Shown in pieces: positions 7,400-16,246 of a DNA stretch of 64,000 nucleotides (within the stretch, counting starts at the first letter, position 1; the number at the start of each line of letters is the position of its first letter). Made by a program: the position numbers and the translations under genes. Under the pieces are notes generated by a model. That model searched no databases, was not told the origin of the DNA, and saw only the letters and a list, made by a program, of their open reading frames with translations. The stretch covers positions 1 through 64,000 of the forward strand of contig NZ_CACRUY010000005.1 in NCBI RefSeq assembly GCF_902652685.1. Reading direction: 5' to 3'. Source of the DNA: Mycobacterium sp. Marseille-P9652. Lineage in GTDB: Bacteria > Actinomycetota > Actinomycetes > Mycobacteriales > Mycobacteriaceae.

Positions 7400-8461
7400 C
7401 TACCAACAGCGAGCCGCGTCCGCCAGCCCGCGGACCAGGGTGCCGGTGACCGGCGACAGGCCGTCGGCGCCCGGGAGTGGACTGCGCGGGCTGAGCCCCC
7501 TGACCCGCGCGGGCAGTTCGAGCTGGGCGCCCCCGCCGCGCACCCGGTTGACCGGGTTGCGCGGGTGCAGGCCGCGCAGTTCGGGCGGGATCTGGTCGAG
7601 CTCGGTGACGACTTGATAGCCCGGCAGCCGAACGTGGCGCGCGAGATGGGCGGCCAGCGCGCGGTTGCGACCGCCGGCCAGCAGTTGGGTGCCGCGCCCG
7701 ATTCGGCCGTAGCCGTGCAACGACACCGCCACGTCGACGTGGTCGAGAAACTCTGCGAGGCAGAGAGATTCGGCGGGATCGAACGAAGACGACGAAAGGT
7801 GATGCGGATAGCCATCGGGGTGGCGAACGACGTAGACCGACGCGCCGACCGACTCGGCGGCGCGCTCGGCGATCACGTCCGTCATCTGTTCCAGGCCGCC
7901 GCCGTGAATGGCGAGAAAGCCAAAACGCGAACGCAGCCGGCTGAACTCGACCACCCCTGCTTCGCGCAGCAATTCCGAAAGAGACGTCGGGGCAACCGTA
8001 TTCGTTGACCGCATTACCGGCTTTGGCCAGCGCGCCGGATCCCAGCGGCGCAGGAAGTCGACCCAGCGCTGCGGCAGCCCGTGGTGCAGGGCGCCGTCGA
8101 TGATCCGGGGCAGGTAGCCCGGCCGGGGCGGCCCCGGCGTGACCCGGTGGTCGATGTAGACCCAGGCCGGTGACGACCCCGCGTCGGTGTGCACGACGAG
8201 CTCGTCGCGCCGGTAGCGCACGGGGACGCCTTCGGCGTTGTCCAGTGCCGCCAGGTCGTCGTCGGACACCTGCCAGAGCACCCCGTGCACCTGATTGCCG
8301 GCAAACGGCTCGACGGTGGCCACCCCGCGCTCGTTGATCAACCAGTCGTGATCCGACAGCACCGCCGGGCGTGGGTCGGCGGCGTGGGGGCAACGCAGCG
8401 CCATTTGCCGGACGCACAGGTTCGACCCGTATGCGAAGTAGAGGTGCCGGCGGGCCGGCAT
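7400..8461 (-). CDS. gamma-glutamylcyclotransferase fused to poly-gamma-glutamate hydrolase
   Basis: A 353-residue two-domain protein. Residues 1-150 are a gamma-glutamylcyclotransferase-like domain with the glycine-rich loop FAYGSNL near residue 10. Residues 160-353 match the Zn-dependent poly-gamma-glutamate hydrolase family (PghP/PF05908 type), with FLAIHGGGLEQMTDVIAERA as the metal/active-site motif, HHLSSSSFDP and VAVSLHGYGR. Both halves act on gamma-glutamyl bonds in their own families: the first releases 5-oxoproline, the second cleaves gamma-linked glutamate chains. A single protein turning over a gamma-glutamyl compound is therefore inferred. ATG 8461 abuts the mntH stop directly (TGA-ATG), indicating translational coupling. 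No signal peptide is seen, so it should act in the cytosol. Confidence 0.8.
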   Translation of the reverse strand: MPARRHLYFAYGSNLCVRQMALRCPHAADPRPAVLSDHDWLINERGVATVEPFAGNQVHGVLWQVSDDDLAALDNAEGVPVRYRRDELVVHTDAGSSPAWVYIDHRVTPGPPRPGYLPRIIDGALHHGLPQRWVDFLRRWDPARWPKPVMRSTNTVAPTSLSELLREAGVVEFSRLRSRFGFLAIHGGGLEQMTDVIAERAAESVGASVYVVRHPDGYPHHLSSSSFDPAESLCLAEFLDHVDVAVSLHGYGRIGRGTQLLAGGRNRALAAHLARHVRLPGYQVVTELDQIPPELRGLHPRNPVNRVRGGGAQLELPARVRGLSPRSPLPGADGLSPVTGTLVRGLADAARCW

Positions 8462-9703
8462 TCAGCCGGTCACCGTCAGCCAGATCAGCACCATGTTAAG
8501 CAGACTAATCATTATTCCGACGGCCCAGCCAACAACCGTCGTGACGGGATGGTTGGTGTCGCTCCCCATCAGGGCGCGGTCGCTGGTCAGCCTGACCAGG
8601 GGAAGAACCGCGAACGGTATCCCGAACGACAGCACGACCTGGGAGAGCACCAGCGTCCGCGTCGGGTCGACACCGACGGCAAGAATGATCAACGCGGGGC
8701 ACAGCGTGACCAGGCGTCGCAGCAGCATGGGAATCGACCGGTGCAGCAGGCCCTGCATGATCATGGCGCCCGCGTAGGACCCGACCGATGACGACGCCAA
8801 CCCGGACGCGAGCAGCCCGATCGCAAAGAGCACCGCAATAGTCGGGCCGAGCGTGTCGTGAATCGCGGAGTACGCGCCGTCGATGGAGGCGGCGACGCCG
8901 CGATGCTGCAGGTTGATGGCGGCGACGAGCAGCATCGCCGCGTTGACCGTTCCGGCGACAGCCATGGCCAGCACGACGTCGAGGCGGGTCACCCGCAGCA
9001 GCAGGCGGCGATGCTGGCCCTCGGCGGGATGGCCGTGCCGGTCGAGGACCAGGCCGGAATGCAGGTACACCGCGTGCGGCATCACCGTCGCGCCCAGGAT
9101 GGCCGCGGCCAGCAGCACGCTCTCGGTCCCACGGAACCGGGGGACCAGCCCGCCGAGCATCTCACCGGTCGTGGGCGTTTTGACGAAGAAGCTCGCCGCG
9201 AACCCGATGGCGATGACGAGCAGCAGCCCGGTGATGACGCGCTCGAAGATGATCTGGCCGCGCCGGTCCTGGATCGCCAGGAGCAGCAGCGACACGGCCC
9301 CGGTGATGACGCCGCCCAGCAGCAGCGGCAGGCCGAACAGGATGCGCAGGGCGATGGCTCCGCCGACGATCTCGGCCATGTCGGTAGCGATCGCGACGAG
9401 TTCTGCCTGGGCCCAGTAGGTGAGCCGGACGGGGCGGCTCATCCGCCTGGCGATCGCCGCGGGCAACGACCGGCCGGTCACCAGCCCGAGCTTCGCCGAC
9501 AGGTACTGCACGAGGCCGGCCAGCACGTTGGCCACCACGATGACCCATAACAGCAGGTAGCCGTACTGCGCGCCGGAGCTGACGTTGGCCGCGACGTTGC
9601 CGGGGTCGACGTAGGCGATGGCCGCGACGAAGGCCGGTCCGAGCAGGTACCAACTTTCCTTGAGCGAGGCCCCGGTGCCCTGCGCCAACGTGTCGACCCT
9701 CAA
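8462..9703 (-). CDS. mntH: Nramp-family Mn2+/Fe2+ proton symporter
   Basis: A 413-residue protein with about eleven hydrophobic helices. It carries the Nramp metal-site signatures: DPGN at residues 33-36 in the first helix and MPHAVYLHSG in the sixth. Family members import Mn2+ or Fe2+ together with protons across the plasma membrane. The order relative to the downstream Rv0926c- and Rv0927c-like genes matches the region around M. tuberculosis Rv0924c. It is the first gene of a likely operon with the cyclotransferase/hydrolase fusion and the F420 oxidoreductase. The 41-bp gap upstream (9704-9744) contains AT-rich sequence (TTACCGAATAG) that could hold the promoter or a metal-regulator site, but I cannot define one. 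Confidence 0.93.
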   Translation of the reverse strand: MRVDTLAQGTGASLKESWYLLGPAFVAAIAYVDPGNVAANVSSGAQYGYLLLWVIVVANVLAGLVQYLSAKLGLVTGRSLPAAIARRMSRPVRLTYWAQAELVAIATDMAEIVGGAIALRILFGLPLLLGGVITGAVSLLLLAIQDRRGQIIFERVITGLLLVIAIGFAASFFVKTPTTGEMLGGLVPRFRGTESVLLAAAILGATVMPHAVYLHSGLVLDRHGHPAEGQHRRLLLRVTRLDVVLAMAVAGTVNAAMLLVAAINLQHRGVAASIDGAYSAIHDTLGPTIAVLFAIGLLASGLASSSVGSYAGAMIMQGLLHRSIPMLLRRLVTLCPALIILAVGVDPTRTLVLSQVVLSFGIPFAVLPLVRLTSDRALMGSDTNHPVTTVVGWAVGIMISLLNMVLIWLTVTG

Positions 9704-9744
9704 TTCCTATTACCGAATAGAAAAGTGAGGGTAGCCGAAGTGGG

Positions 9745-10821
9745 TCACCCGGGAACGTACAGCCCCTTGCCCGTGACCAGCGGCAGGTCGAGGGTCGTCA
9801 CGATCCCGGGCGCCGCGGCCACCACCGCCGGGATGGCGTTGACGACGCGCATCGCGGTGGCGACCAGCCCGGCGTGGTTGTGGTCGCCCTTGCGGCTGCT
9901 CAGGCAGACGTCCATCGCGTAGGACGGCTCGCCGGTGATCTCGATGCGGTAGGACCCGCCGGGCTGGGCGGGCTGGGGCCAGTCGGGGCACAGGTCTTCG
10001 CGCAGCCGGGTGACGTGTTCGAGCACGACGACGGGGTCGCCGTTGACCATGCCGAACACCTCGAAGCGCAGGGCGGCGGCGGTGCCCTTGGCGATGTGGC
10101 CCGAGGCGATGTCGAAGTCCTCGGGGGCGGGTTCCCGCACGTATTCCTCGGCGATGGAATCGAGTTCGACGCCCAAGCCCGCGGCCAACTGGCGCACCAC
10201 CGAACCCCATGCCAGGCTCAGCACGCCCGTCTGCAGCAGCATCGGGATTTCGTCGAGGGGCTTGCCGAAGCCCATCACGTCGAACATGACGGTGGCGCTG
10301 TCGTAGGTGGCGTAGTCGACGATCTCCATGCAGCGGATCTGCTGGATGCTCTGGCAGGTGCCGGCCAGCGCCAGCGGCAGCAGGTCGTTGGCGAAGCCGG
10401 GGTCGATGCCGTTGACGTAGAGGCTCGAATTGCCTTCGCGGGCGGCGTCTTCCAGCGGCTTGACGAGGTCGTCCGGAATAACCTGCCACGGGTATTGGAG
10501 GAAGACGGGGCCGCTTCCGACGATATTGACGCCGGCGGCCAGGACGCGGCGGTAGTCCTCGAGCGCTTCCGGCAGGCGGTTGTCGGCCATGGCGTTGTAG
10601 ACCGCGCACTGCGGCCCGGTGGCCAGCACGGCGTCCAGGTCGGTGCTGGCGAGCACACCGGTCGACTCCGACAGGCCGGCGAGCTCGGCCGCGTCCTTAC
10701 CGGCCTTGGCCTCCGAGGACACCCAAACCCCGGTGAGCTCGAACTCCGGGTTGGTGATCAGTGCCCGCAGCGCGTGGATGCCGACGTTGCCGGTGCCCAG
10801 TTGGACGACGGGAATGGGCAT
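9745..10821 (-). CDS. dihydrodipicolinate-reductase-like NAD(P)-binding protein (Rv0926c-like)
   Basis: The start at ATG 10821 follows AAGGAG, giving 358 residues; nine extra codons lie upstream without a better site. The N-terminus MPIPVVQLGTGNVGIHALRA is a Rossmann nucleotide-binding motif (GTGNVG). The rest resembles the mycobacterial family annotated as dihydrodipicolinate reductase N-terminus or 2,4-diaminopentanoate dehydrogenase-like. The substrate is unknown. It follows the SDR gene at 10889-11680 by 67 bp on the same strand, so the two are probably co-transcribed, possibly under the KstR-like operator at 11750. It corresponds in position to Rv0926c. Confidence 0.78.
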   Translation of the reverse strand: MPIPVVQLGTGNVGIHALRALITNPEFELTGVWVSSEAKAGKDAAELAGLSESTGVLASTDLDAVLATGPQCAVYNAMADNRLPEALEDYRRVLAAGVNIVGSGPVFLQYPWQVIPDDLVKPLEDAAREGNSSLYVNGIDPGFANDLLPLALAGTCQSIQQIRCMEIVDYATYDSATVMFDVMGFGKPLDEIPMLLQTGVLSLAWGSVVRQLAAGLGVELDSIAEEYVREPAPEDFDIASGHIAKGTAAALRFEVFGMVNGDPVVVLEHVTRLREDLCPDWPQPAQPGGSYRIEITGEPSYAMDVCLSSRKGDHNHAGLVATAMRVVNAIPAVVAAAPGIVTTLDLPLVTGKGLYVPG

Positions 10822-10888
10822 GAGGGGCTCCTTAGGGGGATCGGTCAAGGGCGCGAGCTGGGGGTGTCTGCTCGCGGGTCATCGGGGC

Positions 10889-11680
10889 TTAAAGGTCGGG
10901 GACGGGGATGTCGAGGTTCGGGTAGGTGAGGCCGCCGTCGACCTCCAGCGTCTTACCGGTCAGGAAGCTGCCCGCGGGCGACGCCAAATACACTGCGGCC
11001 GCGGCGATGTCGACGGGGTCACCCAGGCGGCGCATCGGAGTCGCCTTCTCCATCGGCGCGCGCAGCTCGTCGTTGGAGGCCACCACGTCCAGCGCCGAGG
11101 TCAGGATCGAGCCCGGCGCGATCGCGTTGACCCGGATTCGCGGGCACAGGTCGAGTGCCGCCAGCCGCGTGTAGTGGGCCAGCGCCGCCTTGGCCGTGCC
11201 GTAGGCGGCGAACCCGCGCCCGGCCAACCGCCCCATGGTGGAGGTGATGTTGATGATGCTGCCGCCGCCGGAGTGCTCGAGCATCAGCGGCACCGCCGCG
11301 ACCGTCAGCGCGTGGGCTGTCGCGACGTTGAAGGTGAAGGCGTCCTTGAGGTCCTTGGTCGAGGTGGTGAGCAGCGTGTTCGGCATCGTGCCGCCCACGT
11401 TGTTGACCACGATGTCCAGGCGTCCGAACGCCTCGACCGCCTGACCGGCAAGCTCGGCGGTCGACTCGGGATGCGCCAGGTCGGCCGCGACCACGTGCGC
11501 CCGGCGCCCCGCGGCGCGAACCTGTTCGGCGACGGCTTCTAGTTGGGATTCCGTGCGCGACGCGATGAGCACGTCCGCACCGGCCTCGGCGAACGCCTGC
11601 GCGATGGCCGCCCCCAGGCCACGCCCGCCACCGGTGATGACGGCGACTTTGTCGTCGAGACGGAACCTGTCAAGGATCAT
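10889..11680 (-). CDS. short-chain dehydrogenase/reductase (Rv0927c-like)
   Basis: A 263-residue classical SDR from ATG 11680, a length that agrees with my recollection of Rv0927c; an in-frame 14-codon extension is discarded. The cofactor motif is TGGGRGLG (residues about 17-24), the NNVG motif follows at about 92, and the catalytic triad is visible as Ser in ITSTMG and YGTAK. The C-terminus has DGGLTYP. It is a cytosolic NAD(P)-dependent oxidoreductase of unknown substrate. A KstR-like palindrome about 70 bp upstream (11750-11763) suggests a role in sterol or related lipid degradation; that link is inference. Confidence 0.87.
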   Translation of the reverse strand: MILDRFRLDDKVAVITGGGRGLGAAIAQAFAEAGADVLIASRTESQLEAVAEQVRAAGRRAHVVAADLAHPESTAELAGQAVEAFGRLDIVVNNVGGTMPNTLLTTSTKDLKDAFTFNVATAHALTVAAVPLMLEHSGGGSIINITSTMGRLAGRGFAAYGTAKAALAHYTRLAALDLCPRIRVNAIAPGSILTSALDVVASNDELRAPMEKATPMRRLGDPVDIAAAAVYLASPAGSFLTGKTLEVDGGLTYPNLDIPVPDL

Positions 11681-11749
11681 TGCGGCCTCTCTTCGTCGAG
11701 TTCTCCGCCGCCACGTTAGCAAGCGCGACGCCCGGCATCACGACCATTC

Positions 11750-11763
11750 TGAAACACGTTCTA
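11750..11763. promoter_or_regulatory. KstR-like operator
   Basis: TGAAACACGTTCTA fits the recalled KstR consensus TnnAACnnGTTnnA exactly. It lies 70 bp upstream of the SDR start at 11680 and about 200 bp before pstS3 on the other strand. The same motif type occurs at 27972 and 47578. KstR is the TetR-family repressor of mycobacterial sterol degradation; binding here is not shown. Confidence 0.55.
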
Positions 11764-11840
11764 GTCCCCGCGGGAGAGGGTATGGATCCGAAAGCGCGTT
11801 CGAAGGCGGGGCACGCGCGGGCGGTGCCATCTCGGCGACA

Positions 11841-11875
11841 GTTATTCGCCCACCGTTAACCTTGTTGCTGTTAGC
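11841..11875 (+). promoter_or_regulatory. possible phosphate-responsive repeat upstream of pstS3
   Basis: Three GTTA-containing half sites occur at 11841, 11855 (GTTAAC) and 11870 (GTTAGC), spaced 14-15 bp apart, 85-119 bp before the pstS3 start. Tandem half sites at such spacing suit a response regulator of the PhoB/RegX3 class, which controls pst genes in mycobacteria, but I cannot match a defined RegX3 box. Confidence 0.22.
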
Positions 11876-11959
11876 TTCTTGGCTGCGAGAGTACGGCTGG
11901 TTTTGCGGGCCGCAGCCCACAGGCGGCGGCGTCGGTCATCCCTACTGTGAGGAATTGAG

Positions 11960-13081
11960 TTGAAAATCAACCGAATTGGCGCCGCAATGACTGTCCTGGC
12001 CACCGGTGCGCTGGTGTTGTCGGGGTGTGGAAGTGACAACACGAACCAAGGAAGTGGGTCGTCGGGCGCGCCCTCCGGCAGCTCGTCGGGCAATGTGAGC
12101 TGCGGTGGGAAGAAGACGCTCAAGGCCAGCGGGTCGACGGCCCAGGCCAACGCGATGACGCGCTTCGTTAACGCGTTCGAGCAGGCCTGCCCCGGTCAGA
12201 CCCTGAACTACACCGCCAATGGTTCGGGCGCCGGCATCAGCGAATTCAACGGCAATCAAACGGATTTCGGCGGATCGGACTCGCCTCTGGCCCCCAATGA
12301 GTACGCCGCCGCCCAGCAGCGCTGCGGCTCGCCGGCGTGGAACCTGCCGGTGGTCTTCGGCCCGATCGCCATCACCTACAACGTCAAGGGCGTGACGTCG
12401 CTGAGCCTGGACGGCCCGACGGCGGCCAAGATCTTCAACGGAGCGATCACCACCTGGAACGACCCGGCGATCCAGAACCTCAATGCGGGGGTCACCCTGC
12501 CCGCCGAGCCGATCCACGTGGTCTTCCGTAACGACCAGTCGGGGACCACCGACAACTTCCAGAAGTACCTCGACGCCGCGTCCAACGGCGCATGGGGCAA
12601 GGGCGCCGGTAAGACGTTCAACGGCGGCGTCGGCGAGGGCGCCAAGGGCAACGACGGCACCTCGGCGGCGATCAAGGCCACCGAGGGATCGATCACCTAC
12701 AACGAGTGGTCGTTCGCCAAGGCCCAGAACCTGAACATGGCCAAGATCGTCACCCCCGCGGGTCCCGATGCCGTCGCGATCTCCGCCGACTCGGTCGGCA
12801 AGACGATCTCCGGCGCCACCGTCAAGGGGCAGGGCAACGACCTGGTGCTCGACACCAACTCGTTCTACAAGCCGACGCAGGCCGGGTCGTATCCGATCGT
12901 GCTGGCGACATACGAAATCGTCTGCTCGAAGTATCCTGACTCCCAGGTCGGCACGGCGGTGAAGGCGTTCCTGCAGAGCACCATCGGGGCGGGCCAGAAC
13001 GGCCTGGCCGACAACGGATACATTCCGATTCCGGACTCGTTCAAAGGCAAGCTATCGACGGCGATCAACGCCATCACATGA
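11960..13081 (+). CDS. pstS3: phosphate-binding lipoprotein PstS
   Basis: A 373-residue periplasmic phosphate-binding component of the Pst ABC importer. It starts at TTG 11960 with GAGGAA six bases upstream. Residues 1-24 are a lipoprotein signal peptide with lipobox LSGC, so Cys24 is predicted to be lipidated. A Ser/Gly linker follows, then the PstS fold: [34 protein letters not shown], and [16 protein letters not shown], the phosphate-contact segments. The ATGA overlap with pstC2 shows a tight operon. The symbol is chosen by position (next to Rv0927c-like SDR, followed by pstC2 and pstA1). No ATPase (pstB) gene is in the window, so it must be supplied from elsewhere. Confidence 0.92.
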   Translation: MKINRIGAAMTVLATGALVLSGCGSDNTNQGSGSSGAPSGSSSGNVSCGGKKTLKASGSTAQANAMTRFVNAFEQACPGQTLNYTANGSGAGISEFNGNQTDFGGSDSPLAPNEYAAAQQRCGSPAWNLPVVFGPIAITYNVKGVTSLSLDGPTAAKIFNGAITTWNDPAIQNLNAGVTLPAEPIHVVFRNDQSGTTDNFQKYLDAASNGAWGKGAGKTFNGGVGEGAKGNDGTSAAIKATEGSITYNEWSFAKAQNLNMAKIVTPAGPDAVAISADSVGKTISGATVKGQGNDLVLDTNSFYKPTQAGSYPIVLATYEIVCSKYPDSQVGTAVKAFLQSTIGAGQNGLADNGYIPIPDSFKGKLSTAINAIT

Positions 13082-14085
13082 TTCGAGGTGTCATGGGCCA
13101 GGGAACGGTGGACGCTCCGTCGACCGTGAGAAGCCCTGAGCCCAGGTCGATAAGGGCCGGCACCTCCCGGCAGGGCGACCGATTGTTCAAGTGGTTCGCC
13201 GCCTCGGCCGGGCTGACGATCATCTTCACGATCGTGATGATCGCGGTGTTCCTGTTGATTCGCGCCGTCCCGTCGCTGCGCGCCAACCACGCGAACTTCT
13301 TCACCAGCGCCGAGTTCAACACCACCAGCGCAACCCACCTGGCGTTCGGTATCCGGGACCTGTTCATGGTCACGGTGCTGAGTTCCATAACCGCCCTGGT
13401 GCTGGCTGTGCCGGTCGCGGTCGGGATCGCGCTCTTCCTGACCCAATACGCGCCGAAACGGCTCGCGCGTCCGTTCGCCGCAATGGTCGACTTGCTGGCC
13501 GCGGTGCCGTCGATCATCTTCGGGCTGTGGGGCATCTTCGTGCTGGCGCCCAAGCTCGAACCGGTCGCGGAGTTCCTCAATCGCAACCTTGGCTGGTTGT
13601 TCCTGTTCAGCCAGGGCAACGTCTCCCTGGCCGGCGGCGGCACCATCTTCACCGCCGGCATCGTGCTCTCGGTGATGATCCTGCCGATCGTCACCTCGGT
13701 GTCACGCGAGGTGTTCCGGCAGACTCCGCCCATTCAGATGGAAGCGGCGCAGGCGCTGGGCGCCACGAAGTGGGAGGTGGTGCGGATGACCGTGCTGCCG
13801 TTCGGTCGTAGCGGCGTCATCGCCGCGTCGATGCTGGGGCTGGGCCGCGCGCTTGGCGAGACCGTTGCGGTGTTGATCATCCTGCGCTCGGCCGCCCGGG
13901 CCGGCCATTGGTCGCTGTTCGACGGTGGCTACACCTTTGCGTCGAAGATCGCCTCCGCGGCGGCCGAGTTCAGCGAGCCGCTGCCCACCGGGGCCTACAT
14001 CGCCGCGGGCTTCGCGCTGTTCGTGCTGACGTTCATCGTGAACGCCCTGGCCCGCTCGGTCGCGGGCGGCAAGGTCAACGCATGA
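13078..14085 (+). CDS. pstC2: phosphate ABC transporter permease PstC
   Basis: A 335-residue inner-membrane permease. The ATG at 13078 overlaps the pstS3 stop (ATGA); an internal ATG at 13093 is an alternative start. A cytosolic N-terminus of about 35 residues precedes six membrane helices, starting [20 protein letters not shown]. The EAA-type cytoplasmic loop contacting the ATPase is [20 protein letters not shown], followed by [16 protein letters not shown]. With pstA1 it forms the transmembrane pore for phosphate. Its stop (14085) overlaps the start of a MIRU element that separates it from pstA1. Confidence 0.93.
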   Translation: MIRGVMGQGTVDAPSTVRSPEPRSIRAGTSRQGDRLFKWFAASAGLTIIFTIVMIAVFLLIRAVPSLRANHANFFTSAEFNTTSATHLAFGIRDLFMVTVLSSITALVLAVPVAVGIALFLTQYAPKRLARPFAAMVDLLAAVPSIIFGLWGIFVLAPKLEPVAEFLNRNLGWLFLFSQGNVSLAGGGTIFTAGIVLSVMILPIVTSVSREVFRQTPPIQMEAAQALGATKWEVVRMTVLPFGRSGVIAASMLGLGRALGETVAVLIILRSAARAGHWSLFDGGYTFASKIASAAAEFSEPLPTGAYIAAGFALFVLTFIVNALARSVAGGKVNA

Positions 14086-14157
14086 CCGGCGCCGGCGACG
14101 ATGCCGCGCACAGCGGTGAGGTGGGGGTACCACCCGCTCGCGGGGGAAAGCGGCGCC
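14082..14157 (+). repeat. mycobacterial interspersed repetitive unit (MIRU) at the pstC2/pstA1 junction
   Basis: The 76 bp read ATGACCGGCGCCGGCGACGA, then TGCCGCGCACAGCGGTGAGG, then GTGGGGGTACCACCCGCTCG and a CGGGGGAAAG... end. This matches the recalled 77-bp MIRU class, including the inverted repeat GGGGGTACCACCC/CGGGGG. As in other MIRUs, a short ORF (28 codons from ATG 14082) overlaps the upstream stop as ATGA and ends just inside the downstream gene. The first MIRUs were described between senX3 and regX3, whose product RegX3 controls phosphate uptake genes, which makes its place here notable. Confidence 0.75.
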
Positions 14158-15060
14158 GTGACCTCTGACATTCTCGACCGGCCCGTCAAAAACGCGGCGT
14201 TCGCGCCCGTCAGCCTTCGGCGGCGGATCACCAACAATGCCGCGACGACCTTCTTTGTCACCTCGTTCATCGCCGCCTTGGTGCCGCTGATCTGGGTTCT
14301 CGGCGTAGTGGTGGTGAGGGGTTGGTACGGCGTCACCCGTTCGGGCTGGTGGACGCACTCGCTACACGGCGTGCTGCCCGAGCAATTCGCCGGCGGGGTG
14401 TATCACGCCCTGTACGGCACGATCGTGCAGGCGGGGATGGCCGCGCTGCTCTCGGTCCCGCTGGGGCTGATGACGGCGGTGTTCCTGGTGGAATACGGCT
14501 CGGGCCGGCTGGTGCGGCTGACGACCTTCATGGTCGACGTGCTGGCCGGGGTGCCCTCGATCGTGGCGGCGCTGTTCATCTTCAGCCTCTGGATCGCCAC
14601 GTTGGGGTTCGAGCAGAGTTCCTTCGCGGTGTCGCTGGCGTTGGTCTTGCTGATGTTGCCGGTGGTGGTGCGCTCCACCGAGGAGATGCTTCGGCTGGTC
14701 CCCGACGACCTCCGCGAGGCCAGCTACGCGCTCGGCGTACCGAAGTGGAAGACCATCCTGCGGATCGTCTTCCCGATCGCGATGCCGGGCATCGTCTCCG
14801 GCATCCTGCTGTCGATCGCCCGCGTCATCGGCGAAACGGCGCCGGTGCTGGTGCTTGTCGGATACAGCCGCTCGATCAATATGGACATCTTCCACGGCAA
14901 CATGGCCTCGCTGCCGCTGCTGATCTACACCGAACTGACCAACCCCGAGCACGCCGGATTCCTGCGGATCTGGGGTGCGGCGTTCACGCTGATCATCATC
15001 GTCGCCGTCATCAACCTGACCGCCGCGGTGTTCCGCTTGATATCGAACCGGCGGCGCTGA
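14158..15060 (+). CDS. pstA1: phosphate ABC transporter permease PstA
   Basis: A 300-residue permease. The start is set at GTG 14158 because the product then aligns with recalled mycobacterial PstA1 (VTSDILDRPVKNAAFAPVSL, RRRI...), while the longer in-frame extension back to 14101 is translated MIRU. Six membrane helices are visible. The cytoplasmic loop is EASYALGVPKWKTILRIVFP, followed by SIARVIGETAPVLVLVGYSR. The C-terminus ends in ISNRRR. It pairs with PstC2. Translation may depend on the MIRU, since the upstream reading frame stops within ten bases of this start. It converges with mku, with 21 bp between the stops. Confidence 0.92.
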   Translation: MTSDILDRPVKNAAFAPVSLRRRITNNAATTFFVTSFIAALVPLIWVLGVVVVRGWYGVTRSGWWTHSLHGVLPEQFAGGVYHALYGTIVQAGMAALLSVPLGLMTAVFLVEYGSGRLVRLTTFMVDVLAGVPSIVAALFIFSLWIATLGFEQSSFAVSLALVLLMLPVVVRSTEEMLRLVPDDLREASYALGVPKWKTILRIVFPIAMPGIVSGILLSIARVIGETAPVLVLVGYSRSINMDIFHGNMASLPLLIYTELTNPEHAGFLRIWGAAFTLIIIVAVINLTAAVFRLISNRRR

Positions 15061-15081
15061 GCGCGTCGGCCGAATCCCGGG

Positions 15082-16035
15082 TCAGCTTTTCGAGGCCGCC
15101 GCTGAGCGGGCCTTCTTCGCCGGCGCCTTCTTGGCCGCGGCGGTCTTCTTGGCGGGCGCCTTCTTCGCCGTGGCGCTCTTCTTGGCGGGGGCTTGCTTCG
15201 CGGGTGCCTTGTCCGCGGAGGCCTTCTTGGCGGCACCGTCCCCGCCGGAACGCGCGCGGACGCTGGCCTCGAGTTTGGCCAGCAGGTCCGAGACGTCCTC
15301 CGTCTCGTCGAGCTCCTTGGGTTGTTCCTCGGACGTGAACGCCTCGCCGCCTTCGAGTTTCGCCTCGATGAGCTCGTGCAGCTGTTCCTGGTAGGTGTCG
15401 TGGTAGCGGTCGGGGTTGAAGTCCTCGGCCATGGACTCGACGACCTGCCCGGCCATCTTGAGCTCGGCGGGCCGGATCTCCACCTCCTTGTCCAGCACCG
15501 GGAAGTCGGGATCACGGATCTCGTCGGGCCAGAGCAGGGTGTGCACCATCATCACGTCGCGTTTGCCGAAGTCCTTGACCCGCAACGCGGCCAACCGTGT
15601 CTTGTTGCGCAGCGTGAAGTGCACGATCGCCATCCGGTCGGTCTCGGCGAGTGTCTTGGCAAGCAGCACATACGATTTCGACGACTTCGAGTCCGGCTCC
15701 AGGAAGTAGCTGCGGTCGAACAACATCGGGTCGACCTCGCTTGCCGGTACGAATTCCAGCACCTCGATCTCGCGGCTGCGCTCCTCGGGCAGCGTGGCGA
15801 TGTCGTCGTCGGTGATGATCACCGTCTGGCCGTCGTCGGATTCGAACGCCCGGGCGATGTCGCGGTATTCGACCACCTCGCCGTCGACCTCGCACACGCG
15901 CTGGTACCGGATGCGGCCGTTGTCCTTGGCGTGCACCTGATGGAACTTGATGTCGTGGTCCTGGGTCGCGCTGTACACCTTGACCGGGACGTTGACCAGC
16001 CCGAACGCGATCGAACCCTTCCAGATGGAGCGCAT
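15082..16035 (-). CDS. mku: non-homologous end-joining protein Ku
   Basis: A 317-residue bacterial Ku, starting MRSIWKGSIAFGLVNVPVKV. Residues 1-250 form the homodimeric DNA-end-binding beta-barrel. Residues 270-317 are a Lys/Ala/Pro-rich tail with repeated PAKK/AKKA units, resembling histone H1-like tails and longer than the recalled 273-residue M. tuberculosis protein. Ku binds double-strand break ends and recruits LigD. In M. tuberculosis mku and ligD are adjacent and divergent; here nearly 5 kb with the SigK locus lies between them. The tail is low in complexity and could vary between strains. Confidence 0.95.
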   Translation of the reverse strand: MRSIWKGSIAFGLVNVPVKVYSATQDHDIKFHQVHAKDNGRIRYQRVCEVDGEVVEYRDIARAFESDDGQTVIITDDDIATLPEERSREIEVLEFVPASEVDPMLFDRSYFLEPDSKSSKSYVLLAKTLAETDRMAIVHFTLRNKTRLAALRVKDFGKRDVMMVHTLLWPDEIRDPDFPVLDKEVEIRPAELKMAGQVVESMAEDFNPDRYHDTYQEQLHELIEAKLEGGEAFTSEEQPKELDETEDVSDLLAKLEASVRARSGGDGAAKKASADKAPAKQAPAKKSATAKKAPAKKTAAAKKAPAKKARSAAASKS

Positions 16036-16088
16036 GTAAGTCAGTATGCCCGCAGCGGGGTGCCCCTAACAGCACGCCGCGGCCGCGG

Positions 16089-16115
16089 CAATCCGAGCGG
16101 CGGGCGGCTTCGAAT
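16089..16115 (+). promoter_or_regulatory. SigK-type promoter upstream of sigK
   Basis: CAATCC (16089-16094), 15 bp, TCGAAT (16110-16115). It resembles the recalled SigK consensus CCATCC...CCGAAT and has the same spacing as the elements before dipZ and mpt70. A start of transcription near 16122 would give a leader of about 125 nt before sigK, and would fit autoregulation. Confidence 0.45.
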
Positions 16116-16246
16116 ACCCGACGTGGGACGACAGGACGGTCAAATGCCGGGGCTCGCGACGGCGGCGCCCCGCGCCTCCGCCTGGATCGGCGCGGATATG
16201 GCAACCGGGGGCATATCCGCGACTGCTGACGATAGGCTACCGATCG

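Noticed and set aside
6555-8417. 620-residue frame extending the F420 oxidoreductase
   Set aside because: The extension is an Arg/Pro-rich shadow of the cyclotransferase/hydrolase gene; ATG 7373 has a good ribosome-binding site.
14082-14168. 28-codon ORF as an independent gene or the true pstA1 start
   Set aside because: It is translated MIRU; frame and sequence do not continue into PstA1.
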